64,000 nt of DNA. Origin: Ariolimax columbianus (taxonomy: Eukaryota; Mollusca; Gastropoda; Stylommatophora; Arionidae). The stretch spans positions 73,690,547 through 73,754,546 of the forward strand of contig JAVGWX010000005.1 in NCBI GenBank assembly GCA_036924085.1, written 5' to 3'. The notes beneath the pieces were generated by a model that made no database searches, was not told the origin of the DNA, and was given only the letters and a program-made list of their open reading frames with translations. Both the position numbers and the translations under genes were made by a program. Numbering within the stretch: position 1 is the stretch's first letter; each line of letters begins with the position of its first letter. Positions 46,840 through 57,689 of the stretch are shown here, one piece after another.

Positions 46840-48254
46840 CTCTCTTTTTGTTTCTATTTTTGTTTTCTCTTCCTTTATTTTTTTATTTTTCTCAATTTTC
46901 TCTCTTTTTCTCTATATTTTTCTTGCTTCCTTTTTAACTACTTGTTAAACTCTTTCTCTATGTATCTCTCTCTTTTTCTTGTTCTCTTTTTCACTCCTTG
47001 TTATAATCTTTCTCTATGTTTCTCTCTCTTTTTCTTGTTCCTCTTCTCACTCCTTAATACACTCTTTCTCTATGGTTCTTTCTCTTTTTTCTTGCTCGCT
47101 TTTTCATTCCTTGTTACAATATTTCTAAATTTTGTCTCTCTTTTTCTTGATCCCTTTTTAACTCCTTGTTACACTCTTTCCCAATGTTTCTCTCTCTTTT
47201 TCTTGTTCCCCTTTTAATTCCTTGAAACACTCTTTCTCTGTGTTTCTTTCTCTTTTTCTTGCTCCATTTTTCCCTCCCTGTTGCACTATTTTCCTGTTTT
47301 TTTCCCTTTTTCTTGCTCATTTTTTCAGGTTGTAACACTCTTTTTCTATGTTTCTCTCTCTATTTTTCTTGCTCCCTTTTTCATTCCTTGTTACACTCTT
47401 TCTCTACGTTTCTCTCTCTCTCTTTCTCTTGGTCCCTTTTTCACTTCTTGTTACAATGTTTCTCAATTTTCCTCACTTTGCTACTCGTTCTCAATTTTGC
47501 TTTATTTTTTACTCACTTCCAAAGACTTTCATTCCTCATTACTCACTTTTAATCTTTCTACATTTGTATCTTTTTTTTTTTTTTTTTTTTTTTTTTTGTC
47601 ATTCACTATCGCGCTAAATCTCTTCTCTCTTTCTGTCTATCTGTCTAACGTTCTTGCTCTCGCTCTATCTCCATCTTTTACTCTTTCTTCTCCTGCATTT
47701 CTCTCTCTATGTTTTTCTCTTTTTCTCACTGCCTTTCACGCTGTCTCACTTTTTCTCTTGTCTCGCTATATCTTTCTATTGTTTTTTTTTCTTTATCACT
47801 TGTTCTCTTACTCACATCTACCTGGCTCTCTCTCTCTCTCTCTTTCTTTATCTATAAATCTCTTTATGCCACTTTCTCTCTTTTTCTTTCAGTTTTCTCT
47901 TTCTGTATATCTTTTTCTTTCTATCTATATATTTTCTTTCACTCTCTCTCTCTCTCTCTCTGTGCATTTTTCTTCGTTTCATTTTCTTTCTTATATTCTC
48001 TCGCTTTCACTCTTTTATTTTACTCTATCCATTACTTTCTCTATCTCTCTATCTCTCTCTATCCCTTTCTTGTTGTATTACTTTTTCTGTCTGGCGTTTT
48101 TTCTCTCCTTGTTGTGCCTCACTCTGTTTTTAAATCTATATATTTCTCTTTCTCTCTGTCTAACTTTCTCTTAATCTCTTTCTGATCTTTCTCTTTGTTC
48201 TCATGTATATATTTTTCTTTTTCTAGATAATACTTTCCTTATCTCTTTCCTTTT

Positions 48255-48290
<36 letters not shown>

Positions 48291-48300
48291 TCTCTTCCTG
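46840..48300 (+). repeat. 1.4-kb polypyrimidine tract with internal ~55-bp repeats
   Basis: Almost purely C/T on the plus strand. It contains diverged repeats of ttactccttgttacactctt-like text followed by tctctatgtttctctctc, then T-runs (47571-47597) and (TC)n (48261-48287). Frames of up to 297 codons, such as 47281-48174, are Phe/Leu/Ser artefacts of composition. Confidence 0.93.
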
Positions 48301-48547
48301 TCACTTAATTTAACAAAGAACTCAAACCCGAACAAACCACATACATTAATTAACGTCCAAAACTTCAAATGTGGCTTCAGACAATGCGTGTACGACTAAA
48401 ATAAATATACTTTTGTTTAGCGTTTATAAGTTACATAACACTGCCCAGGCAACACCTTAGAATGTCGATAAATCGTCCGAGATTATTTCAACATTCACCA
48501 TCTGTACAGAGTTGCCATCTTGTAACATTTACCATAGGTGTCGCCAA

Positions 48548-48550
<3 letters not shown>

Positions 48551-48593
<43 letters not shown>
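48551..48593 (+). repeat. (CT)n microsatellite
   Basis: About 21 CT units. The flanks 48300-48550 and 48600-48890 show no gene. Confidence 0.97.
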
Positions 48594-48596
<3 letters not shown>

Positions 48597-48889
48597 CTAT
48601 CTTCCCTCTTGCCACATACCATAGTTAATAGTTTGTTTCCGTCTATTGATGTTTTATATTTTTAGATACGGTGATTTTCTCTGGCCTACAGGCCGTTGCA
48701 CTAGCTTTTGGAAGATAGCGACCAGAGTACACCATTTTAACAAGAAATATCACTGAGCTTACTACGCGTTTGCCCGGCAAGAGTAACAACAGATGGCAGG
48801 TTTGTGATAAGGGATTGCACAGCTAATACAACTGGAGATTAAAGAAAATGCATCAACGAAACATACTGCTTCTTAGATCAGACCCGAGG

Positions 48890-49137
48890 GGACGGCGTGG
48901 CCTAGTGGTTAAGTGGCACAGCTCACAACTCGAAGGTGCTGGGCTCGATTTCCATCACAGCACCGGCCGTTACCCCAGGGAAGCAAACCCTTAGAAAATG
49001 CATGAGGAAGCAGACCCTTACATAAAATGCATTCTGAAGTCGGATGCACTGGGTCGATAGGCGCAAGATAAAAACACAGTGCAACGCACACGCCTTGGGG
49101 ATTATAAAAATAAGGCGAACGCAAAACAACAACAAAA
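48890..49137 (+). repeat. tRNA-headed SINE sharing sequence with LINE-A
   Basis: Head with box A-like gtggcctagtggttaag (48897) and box B-like gggctcgatttcc (48940). It ends in acaacaacaaaa (49126-49137). The body at 49030-49085 (gtcggatgcactgggtcg, then acacagtgcaacgc) resembles LINE-A near its ORF start (atcggatgcacggggccg, aacagtgcaacgt at 41386-41430). Confidence 0.75.
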
Positions 49138-49354
49138 TTTGACCTGAGAAGCACCTTGCATACAATGCCCATCCCGTCGTGCTGCTAAACGAAGTGGGGA
49201 GTTTAAATGTCCATATCTTGAACCACGTCTTTGCACAGATTTGTAATCCCGCGTCGTTGTAGATTGTATATTAATTCTGACACGTAACTGCATACCGAGT
49301 AGCGCGGTAGCTGTCAATTACACCGGACAAGCAGAAATTGTAGGAGTCGACTTA

Positions 49355-51830
49355 ATGACACACGAAACGAAGATCCGCATCTTCAACCTGTACGGCCCAC
49401 CAAACAAAGACCTGTTGCTCTCGTGTATGGAAATCAAGGACTCCAGCTGCCTAGTAGTTGGAGACTTCAACAGCCACTCGGAGAGATGGGGATATTCGGA
49501 CACAGACAATAGAGGTGATGAAGTGGAAGATTGGGAGATAGACACAAATCTCTATCTTATCAATAGGCCGGAGGACAGCCCTAGCTTCTATTCTAGAACA
49601 TGCCATACCACCTCTACTCCAGACTTGGCCTTTTCCACGGTGGATATTCATCACAAAATAGACCGCCAGGTGCTAAACCAATTGGCAGGTAGCGACCACA
49701 GACCAATCAGGCTAGAAGTTGATATGGAAGAAGGCACACAGGAAATAAAACCGCTCTTACGTTGGAACTATAAACGAGCCGACTGGGACAGATTTGCAAT
49801 CTTGACAGATGGGCTGTGTAAAACCATCAATACACGGAATAACAAAATGAAACCCATGATGGAAAGCCTAAGCAAAGCAATAATGCAAGCAGCCACCGAA
49901 ACCATCCCAAGAGGGGCAAGAAAAACTACAAGCCATATTGGAATGATGAATTGTAGAAAGCAGAAGACGAAGTCTCAAATGCTAGAAACATGGCAGAGAG
50001 AGAACAATCTATGGAGGCAAATATCGTCCTCAAAGCCACCACGGCGAAATTCAAAAGAACACTAAACCAAATAACAAGAGACAATTGGAAAAACAAAACA
50101 GAAAGCCCCAATTTAGATAAAGAAGGGATCAAACTATGGAAGTTAGTCAGAGCCATGAATGACGAAACTCCATCACACAAACAAATTACCATTAAACAGG
50201 GTGACAATATGCTCACTGGAAAAAAAGCTGCAAACGCCTTTATAGAACATTATGCCAGAGCAAACCACATTGATGTTCCTACAAATAGGAATACAGACAT
50301 TAATGAAAAAGCGTCACGACAACATCAATATGGCACCAGAGGAACACATGATGGCAAAACTAACAATGAATGAAATGAAAGAGGTCATGAGAGCTCTAAA
50401 GAAAAAGAAATCGCCAGTAAAAGATGGCGTAACAAACGAAATGCTGATGGGGTTGGGCCAAACAGCAAAGAGGAAGTTACTATCAGTCCTGAACCAAAGC
50501 TGGAAAAGGGGATTTGTACCTCATACATGGAAAAATACTGTAATTATACCAGTACCAAAGAAAGAAAAAGACAGAGCTGATTCAAATGGATACAGGCCTA
50601 TCAGTCTGCTGAGCTGTGTAGGAAAACTGATGGAGCGTATGATAAACACCAGACTGATGTGGCATCTGGAAGAAAAATACATACTAATTCCACAGCAAGC
50701 AGGATTTAGACAGCACAGATCCACTGAGGACCAGATCATTCTCATAGCCCAAGAAACAGAGAATGCTTACCAGGAGAAAAAACACAATGTAGCGGTATGG
50801 GTGGATTTAGAAAAGGCATTTGATAAGGTCTGGAAAGAGGGACTTAAAGTCAAGCTACGAAGAAGTGAAGTTTGTGGGAAAATGTACAGATGGATCCGCA
50901 ACTACCTCAAAAACAGAACACCCAGAGTCAAGGTACAAGGGCAGATGAGCAAAAAAGGTGACACTTGAGCAGGGAGTACCCCAAAGTGGAGTACTGTCAC
51001 CCACACTATTCCTGGTGTATATAAATAACATCACAGAGAATATACCAAGAAGAGTCCACAGCTCCATGTTTGCAGGCGATCTGTCTATGTGGACCTCTGA
51101 AAATAATCTCACCATAGCATGTAAACTGATGCAGCAGGCCCTAACATCGTTGGAGGAGTGGGCGAACTCATGGCTGGTCAAAATAAATGAAGAAAAAACA
51201 TGTACGATATTCTCGCTTTCAAAAAAACCCAAAAACACCAAAATAAGTCTTAACGGCAAATACCTGCGACCAAACGACAACCCAAACTACCTGGGAGTCA
51301 CATTTGATCGGCACATGGCATGGGAAAGTCAGATCGAGAGAAACCGAATGACAAAGAATGGAAATCATGTGGAAACTTGCTGGGGAGCAGACGAAAGTAT
51401 ACTAAAGAAACCGTACACTGGCATAATGAGACCAGTTCTCGAGTATGGCATTGCGGCATGGACAGCAGCAGCAAAGGCGAACTTTGATAAAATTAGCAAA
51501 CTTCAAAACCAAGCCATGAGAGTTGTAACAGGAGGCATGAAGTCAACGCCAATTGTTGAACTTGAAAAGATGACAAATCTGCAATCCATGACCGACAGAA
51601 AAGACTGCAGAGCCGAGCAGCAAGCAGAAATACTCAGAAGACTGACAGACCATCCAATGCATCAGAGACTAAATAATTTTGGAAAGGGGAAACTAAAGCG
51701 GAGAAACTTTGCAGAAATAGAAAAAGCAAAGATGAGCGAAGACCCTACGAACGCATTAACAACACCAAAGCCCATCCCTACAGTATGCAAACCTACCTGG
51801 AGGCAGTATATATATTTCCAGAGGTGGTAG
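49355..51830 (+). pseudogene. LINE-A copy 5: endonuclease end and reverse transcriptase
   Basis: 49355-50065 retains NLYGPP, VVGDFNSH, STPDLAF and SDHRP (the canonical SDH form, where copy 4 has SEH). 50252-50968 and 50958-51830 retain NGYRPISLLSCVGKLMER, FRQHRSTEDQIILIAQE, DLEKAFDKVWK, TLEQGVPQSGVLSPTLFLVY and then FAGDLSMW. The catalytic ADD is AGD, so the RT would be inactive even if the frameshifts at about 49930, 50300 and 50955 were absent. Confidence 0.85.
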
Positions 51831-52720
51831 AAAATATACCAGGTAAGGGAAAAAAGAACAGCCAGACTGAAAAAGAAAGAAGAGACATAACCCTGAGGTA
51901 CATAACGAAAAACTACCCAAGCATGGACTGGATCCATGCATACACCGACGGTTCTGTAACAAACACAACACAGAACGGAGGGGCATTGGTAGAAAAATAA
52001 CACTGTAAGTGGCAACTGGAAAATACTCAAGCAATTTCAGAGCGGAGGCAGAGGCACTGAGGGCTGCAGTAGACGAAATGGTGACAGGCAAAAGAAGTGA
52101 AAGCCATATAGTCCTGTTTACAGATGCCATGGCCGTAGTCACAGCACTAAAAAGCCAGAAAAATACGGAACTTAATCATTTAAGAGCAGTACTCTGTCAA
52201 ATATGCCAGCAGTCCGCACCAAAAAGAGTAGTGGTACAGTGGGTTCCATCCCACTGTAACATCAAAGGCAACTAGGAGGCAGACAGACTGGCAAAATAAG
52301 GTGCAAGACTTCCACAACCAGTCCCTAGTGTGACCTACGAAGAGTCAAAAAGGCTTATCAGAGCTAGATACATGACCAAATGGGAAACAGAACATACTGT
52401 CTACACAAAAAACGTTGCTTATTACCAGTTGATAAGAAGAGAGCAGGTCGTGGTCTTCAGACTTCGCACAGGCCACAATAGACTGAGGTACCACCTATTC
52501 AATAAATTGAAGATAGGTGGCACTGACGAATGCTCGTGGGGTACAGGGAAAATTACCGCTGAACATTTGCTGCAAAACTGCCCGACATACGAGGATCTGA
52601 GAAAGCAGATGTGGCCATCACCAGTTGCAACACTAGACAAGCTCAATGGCAGTGTCGACAGCCTCAGTATGACCGCTGCTTTTTTTCGAAAAAAATACAG
52701 GTTGACGTCTGACAGCGTAC
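51785..52720 (+). pseudogene. LINE-A copy 5: RNase H and CCHC-like tail
   Basis: AYTDGSVTNTTQNGGA (51937) is followed by a short deletion. Then NFRAEAEALRAAV, LFTDAMAVVTALK and VQWVPSHCNIKGN end in a stop where the last catalytic Asp motif (EEAD) should start. The tail frame 52330-52797 reads RREQVVVFRLRTGHN and CSWGTGKITAEHLLQNC; the second Cys of the CxC pair is Trp. Confidence 0.82.
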
Positions 52721-52877
52721 TAAGAAGAAGACAAGAAGTATTATTAATTATCTACCTATTTCACACATGGTTTTCACCGTTTCCTGTAACCAGATAATCC
52801 TTTGTTATTAACGTGCAGTGGTTATCATGAATGGATAAATTAGACTATAACAAGTGTTTTTTTTTAAATACAGCCAC

Positions 52878-53125
52878 CCACAATAACAAGAGCGCATAGC
52901 TACACGCTGACTAAAGAGAGGTCCAGATTAGATATTAGGAAATTTGTTAGTCAGAGAGTAGTGACTGCTTGGAATGCATTGCCAGGTGAGGTAGTTAAGG
53001 CAGGGGCAGTTAATGCATTTAAGAATAAATTGGATGCGCATAGCATTTAGAGCAAGGTGATGTAAATGCAACTTTTTGTATACAGACACTACAGGGTCTT
53101 CTAACCCAGTATAAAGACGTTAAGT
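52878..53125 (+). pseudogene. CR1/L2-like LINE 3' tail
   Basis: Reads SYTLTKERSRLDIRKFVSQR and VVTAWNALPGEVVKAGAVNA, matching the R-x-x-FFSxRVVxxWNSLP-x-x-VV-x-A...F-K C-terminus of CR1/L2/jockey-like LINEs. It ends shortly after in gttaagttaagttaagtta, a 5-bp simple tail of the kind such elements carry. 5'-truncated. Confidence 0.75.
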
Positions 53126-53334
53126 TAAGTTAAGTTATGAGATGACCAAACCATAGTGTTTGATATGTATTCTAAAAAGGGACAGTTCAAACCAAATTTC
53201 TAATGTCATCATTTCTCATTTTGTCTCTCGTGGTGACACCGATGATTTTTCTTAGACATTTCGTTGCACACGTTGTAATTTTCCCATCCAATGTCTTGGG
53301 AAATCAGCAAACTTGATCTTGGTAGTACAACGCT

Positions 53335-53336
<2 letters not shown>

Positions 53337-53411
<75 letters not shown>
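53337..53411 (+). repeat. (TA)n microsatellite
   Basis: About 37 perfect TA units abutting the antisense LINE fragment to the right. Confidence 0.98.
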
Positions 53412-53414
<3 letters not shown>

Positions 53415-53740
53415 CCACCATTCTCTGTCAGCGGCCGCTGCATGTGCCTCTTTTGGTCGGAGATTGGTCCATACTTTTATGTTGTCCTACCGCCCCTTTT
53501 TCGGACGGCCTCTTCGTCGTCTGCCTTGCACCTTTCTGTGGAGGATCGGATTTGCAAGACCATTTGATCTCGATATATGACCAAGTTTCCTTCTTTAGAC
53601 AGTTGCCAAGAGGTCTCCAAAAGGCCCTATTGCTGTTGTAATTCTATCTCGTAATTCTTCATTTGTAACTCGATCTTTGTGCGTGACGTTTCTTCTTCGT
53701 CTTTGCGTTCAGGATCTTCTGGTCATGCTATATCTGCAGG
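53412..53740 (-). pseudogene. LINE ORF2 C-terminal fragment, antisense
   Basis: Minus strand reads VTNEELRDRI (about 53670), LVIYRDQMVLQIRSSTERC and the basic block that normally reads GKRRRGRPxKRW, here decayed. DNA similarity to 30230-30540 (cagagattggtccattcttt / cggagattggtccatactttt) shows the same LINE family. Text at 53750-53985 reads on without a clear assignment. Confidence 0.6.
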
Positions 53741-54103
53741 CCAGTCGCCATGATGAAGTCTGTAGTCTTCACCAGATCAGAGCGGCTGCCCCACAGCTTT
53801 TGTCTCAGCTCCGCGCCCTCTGGCATCTCATTTCCCTATAGATTGGGGATTCCTGTAGAATATTCTCAGGGTTCTGGCTTCCTGTTCCACATGGGTACTC
53901 ATCAGTGTGTGAGATCGTCAGTCTGTAAAGATGTTCAAGTAGTCTTCAGTGTCCAGTTCTCAGGCGAAATAAGGTAGTTTATTTATTTCTTTTGAGTTGG
54001 TGAATTGGGTCTGGTGTACTGCCTATGTCTCTGTCTTCTCTCCATTGGTGTATATACTGATTTCTGATGATGTTCTTAATTTCTCTGTATGGTACTCGAT
54101 GAT

Positions 54104-54661
54104 TTAAGTGTGCCTTTTTGCTGCCCTCTTTTGCCAGAGCATCAGCTCTCTTGTTTCCTGTGATTCCGCAATGGGAAGCCACTGGAGCGCTATTGTTGAG
54201 GATCTCTGGAGTTTTCCCAGTTCTGCTCTGATCTCTGATAACAGTGGTTCGTTTTTTGTTTTTTGTATTGTCTCTAATAGTTCTCTGCAGTCCGTGAATA
54301 TAGCTATTTTTGTTTGATGTTGCCTTTCTGTTTGAAGTGTATTCAGTGCTCGCAGGAGGGCCATCGATTCTGCTCTAAGGTGTGTGGACAACTTTCCTGT
54401 TGGGAGGGCCTCTTCTGTTATATTTCGTCTTTTGTGTCTTATGAATATGCCTCCTCCACCGTTTCGGCCTGCCCCTTCTGCTGAACCATCTGTGTACACC
54501 TGTGTCCATTCCTTGGTTTTATATTTCTCATCAATCATTGTTTGTGCTAAAATGTTCAGCTCGTGGACACTGTGTTGGTCTTTTCTTCTTATTCCTGAGA
54601 TCTCTGTACTTATTTCGATGTTGTTTATGTTGCAGTATGGCTCTTCATAGTTAATAAGCAT
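54104..54661 (-). pseudogene. I-like LINE RNase H domain
   Basis: Reads EWTQVYTDGSAEGAGRNGGG (first Asp), LSTHLRAESMALLRAL (Glu), IAIFTDCRELLETIQ (Asp), then a one-base shift near 54160 moves the final motif SHCGITGNKRADALAKEG into the overlapping frame 54182-53979. All four acidic positions of type I RNase H are preserved across the two frames. Confidence 0.82.
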
Positions 54662-55057
54662 TTATATTTCTGTAGGTTGGTTGGGAATTAGTTCTCCATA
54701 TTTTTGGTGTAGGTGGTTTGATATATGGATGAAGCTGGTTCTCTTGAGCCTATTTTTAACTGGGTGTTTTAGTTTGATATGTATGGGAGGATCAGGCATG
54801 CGTAGCATCTTTTCACTATGTGTCAGCAATCTTTCCTCTCGTTTAGTATTTAGGGGTCTTATATTTGTGTACGTTTCAATTTTCTGGATTAGTGTAGTCT
54901 TCATTCCTCCTGTTATTATCCTTAAGCCTGAATTTGGAATTTTGGTTAGTTGTTCCGTGTCTGTTTTTGATGCTGTTGTCCAGGCTATCATGCCGTATTC
55001 AAGTACTGGCCTGACTGTGCCAGTGTATACATTTTTGAGGATGTTGCTATTTGCACC

Positions 55058-55975
55058 CTAGCTTGTTCCGGCCAACTTCTTCATGAGGGATAGTTTTCTG
55101 GTTGCTTTTTGTTCTATCTCCTGTATGTGTTCCCTCCACGTGAGTCTCTTGTCCATTTTAACTCCGAGATACACAGGGGTATTTTCTTGTACAAGCTCTT
55201 TGCCATTTAGAATAAGTTTTGTTACTTCCTTGGTGTTGGATAGTGAGAAGCATGTTGTAACTGTCTTTGAGATGTTAATCTGCAATCCCCAATCTGTAAC
55301 CCATTTTCCAACAGTGTCCAGTGCTGTCTGCATTCTATTTTCAGCTGTTGGTAGTTTTTCTGCAGCACTCCACATTGCGAAGTCGTCAGCGTGTAGGGCA
55401 CTGGATACTTTCTTTGGGATTTTTCTCGGTATGTCGTTTATGAACAGGATAAAGACGGTAGGAGAGATGACTCCTTCCTGGGGTACTCCTTGTTGGAGAG
55501 TTATTCTTTGGCTCAGTGATCCATCTAATTTGACTCTTGCTGTTCTGTATCGGAGGAAGTCTTGTATCCAGCTGTACATTCTCCCTTCTAGTTTGTTGTT
55601 TAATAGTTTTAGGAGGAGTCCTTCTCTCCATACCTTGTAAAAAGCTTTTGCCATATCCACACAGACCGCAAGTACTTTTTCCTTACTTTGGAATGCATTT
55701 TCTATGTCTTGGGTTAGGTACACTAGTTGGTCTTCTGTGTTGCGGTTTTTCCCAAAGGCTGACTGTGAATTGAGTAGGAGATGTTTTATTTCCAGATGTT
55801 TTATTAGTCTTGCGTTTACCATATTTTCCATGACTTTTCCAACACAGCTGAGCAGGCTTATTGGCCTATAGCTTTCCTTGCTTGTCTTGTCCTTTTTTGG
55901 TTTTCTGATGGGGATAATGATAGCCTCCCGCCACTGGTCTGGGATCTTACCTGTGCTCCATGATTGATTGAACAT
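55058..55975 (-). CDS. I-like LINE reverse transcriptase frame, 305 codons
   Basis: Open from an internal Met. The RT signature starts upstream with APGKDGITNEIIKNL (about 56045-56000). Within the frame: YRPISLLSCVGKVMEN, SAFGKNRNTEDQLVYL, DMAKAFYKVWREG (Asp retained), ITLQQGVPQEGVISPTVF, LHADDFAMWS (ADD intact, with His before it instead of Phe or Tyr), and WGLQINISKT. It ends at a TAG after KKLAGTS; the thumb continues in the same frame from 54991. The fragment lacks an endonuclease and is not expected to be active. Confidence 0.8.
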   Translation of the reverse strand: MFNQSWSTGKIPDQWREAIIIPIRKPKKDKTSKESYRPISLLSCVGKVMENMVNARLIKHLEIKHLLLNSQSAFGKNRNTEDQLVYLTQDIENAFQSKEKVLAVCVDMAKAFYKVWREGLLLKLLNNKLEGRMYSWIQDFLRYRTARVKLDGSLSQRITLQQGVPQEGVISPTVFILFINDIPRKIPKKVSSALHADDFAMWSAAEKLPTAENRMQTALDTVGKWVTDWGLQINISKTVTTCFSLSNTKEVTKLILNGKELVQENTPVYLGVKMDKRLTWREHIQEIEQKATRKLSLMKKLAGTS

Positions 55976-56249
55976 TTTCAGGAGTTTTCTTCTTGACCCT
56001 TGGTCTAGGTTTTTAATTATTTCATTTGTGATGCCATCTTTGCCTGGAGCTTACTTGTTTTTCAGTTTCTGAATAGCAGTGTTTAACTCTATCATTTTGA
56101 ATGTTGACTTCATGCAGGGATCCACATTCTGTGTCTTCAGATTCTTTTTTATCTATTTTTATATTTCTAGTTTGCGTTTTCGTGTCAATGTTGTGGTACG
56201 CTTATCTCTGAAAAATTCAGCTAGGATGTTTCGTGACGTTTAATATGTA

Positions 56250-56250
<1 letters not shown>

Positions 56251-56330
<80 letters not shown>
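56251..56330 (+). repeat. (TA)n microsatellite
   Basis: Forty TA units adjoining the 5' break of the antisense I-like LINE. The interval 56331-56760 shows no gene. Confidence 0.98.
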
Positions 56331-56335
<5 letters not shown>

Positions 56336-56759
56336 TTGTTGCATTGTTAATATTTGTCTGTTTCAGTAGAAGGAACAGTTTGCAGATGTAGTCTGAAGTT
56401 TTGTTTTGTTTCTCTGTACATTTTTCCATTTTCCCCAAAACACACTTATTTGGTACTTCAACTGTTGAGCCTGTTTAGGGACATTGTTCACACACATGTT
56501 ATACAAACCTGGTGTTCTGATAACGCGCATAGTTTCCATATTGCATGCGCTGATCTTCATATTAAATCACTCATAGAATATGCTAAGTGATAGTGCCTGA
56601 TTTTAAACTCGTATCGTCTTGATCAAATATTAGCTTCTGGTCGTGAGCAAATAGTAGATTATGCATTGAGTTAAAAAGTGCTGAATTCCACTTCTGCAGA
56701 ACACCGAAGGTCTCACACGCTTGACCCTCAAGTCACACATACCCGTCTTTTCTTAGGGT

Positions 56760-57340
56760 TTCTTTTCCTATCTTCTTCGGCGTTTGTACTGAAAATGAAA
56801 CTGTGACGTTGTGTCATAGTTTACATCATTACTGCGATATCTGCGGTTTCGCCCCGACACATCCGATTTCAGCTGCCTTTTTTAGCATAAGGTTTGTGCC
56901 TATCCACTGCGATCCGTATCCCTTGGCCAGACTGCACTACTGACTAACGTAACCCACTTACAGAGCGGCGACGTAGAGGCGGAAAACGGTTTTGGTCGGC
57001 TATAGTCCGCTGACCCTGATGCAAGCAGCCAGCTATGGTCCACAGACCCTGATGCAAGCAGGCAGCTAGGGTCCGTTGACTCTGATTCAAGCAGCCATCT
57101 ATGGTCCGTTGACCCTGACGCTAGCAGCCAGCTATGGTCCGCTGACCCTGATGCAAGCACCCAGCTATGGTCCGGAGACCTTGATGCAAGGAGCCAGCAA
57201 TGGTCCGCTGACCCTGATGCAAGCAGCCAGCTATGGCCCGCTGACCCTGATGCAAGCAGCCAGCTATGGTGAGCTGATCCTGATGCAATCAGCCAGCTAT
57301 GATTCGCGCACCCTGATGCAAGCAGCCAGCTATTAGCCTC
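56760..57340 (+). repeat. Dispersed repeat B, copy 3, with expanded end
   Basis: 56810-56945 follows repeat B (tactgcgatatctgcggttt, ccgacacatccgatttcagc, ttggccagactgcactact). The right end is amplified into the 33-bp array at 57000-57335. Other B copies carry only one or two units of that motif. Confidence 0.65.
57000..57335 (+). repeat. 33-bp minisatellite, ~10 copies
   Basis: Units of agctatggtccgctgaccct then gatgcaagcagcc, period 33 bp. Variants include ccacagaccct, ccggagacctt and tgagctgatcct. Confidence 0.95.
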
Positions 57341-57689
57341 TTGCTGCTATCAGTTCATAAATAGCTGCATTTTGGCCCTTTATACTGTTACACTCCATCT
57401 CATAATCTGATAATAAACAGACAGTGTTTTAAAATGATATCGCCTGACATTGGTGAAAAAAACAAACTAGTCCTTAACTAGAAGCAATCAAGACATAATA
57501 TTTGAACTGTGAACATGCTGCTGAAGACTAAAGCTATCGTATGTTGACCAGTTAAGAACTTGGACAAGTAAACATATGCTTAGATCGAGAACACACGAAG
57601 TGTTGATGCTGTTCTCAAATGTTACTGGCTCTGTTACAGGACAGAGTGACATCATGGCTTCCTTCAACGGCGACATGTGAATAAGCTAC

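Larger units (their letters stand above)
49277..52741 (+). mobile_element. LINE-A copy 5: 5'-truncated, long
   Basis: Aligns with 41825-45285 of copy 4 from the middle of the endonuclease to the tail (cgtactaagaagaagacaag). Candidate 8-bp target-site duplication tattaatt at 49269-49276 and 52742-52749. Frames of 236, 127, 238, 290, 71, 88 and 155 codons are separated by small indels and stops. Divergence from copy 4 by eye is roughly 10%, so they are independent insertions. Confidence 0.88.
53985..56228 (-). mobile_element. I-like LINE (RT-RNase H), antisense
   Basis: 5'-truncated in the linker before RT (AEFFRDKRTTTL near 56200) and ending after RNase H at HQLKRNK (about 53985), without a CCHC tail. 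RT, thumb and RNase H are collinear and only lightly broken: one stop at about 55055, one at 54661 and one frameshift near 54160. Similar in design to LINE-A (RPISLLSCVGK, QQGVPQ, LEYGMIAWTTASK) but clearly another family. A (TA)40 tract abuts its 5' break. No duplication was identified. Confidence 0.85.

Noticed and set aside
46789..48185. Frames of 142-297 codons resembling membrane proteins
   Set aside because: Phe/Leu/Ser-rich output of a polypyrimidine tract in several overlapping frames; no motif.
53209..53641. Frames reading (YI)n
   Set aside because: Translations of the (TA)n microsatellite at 53337-53411.
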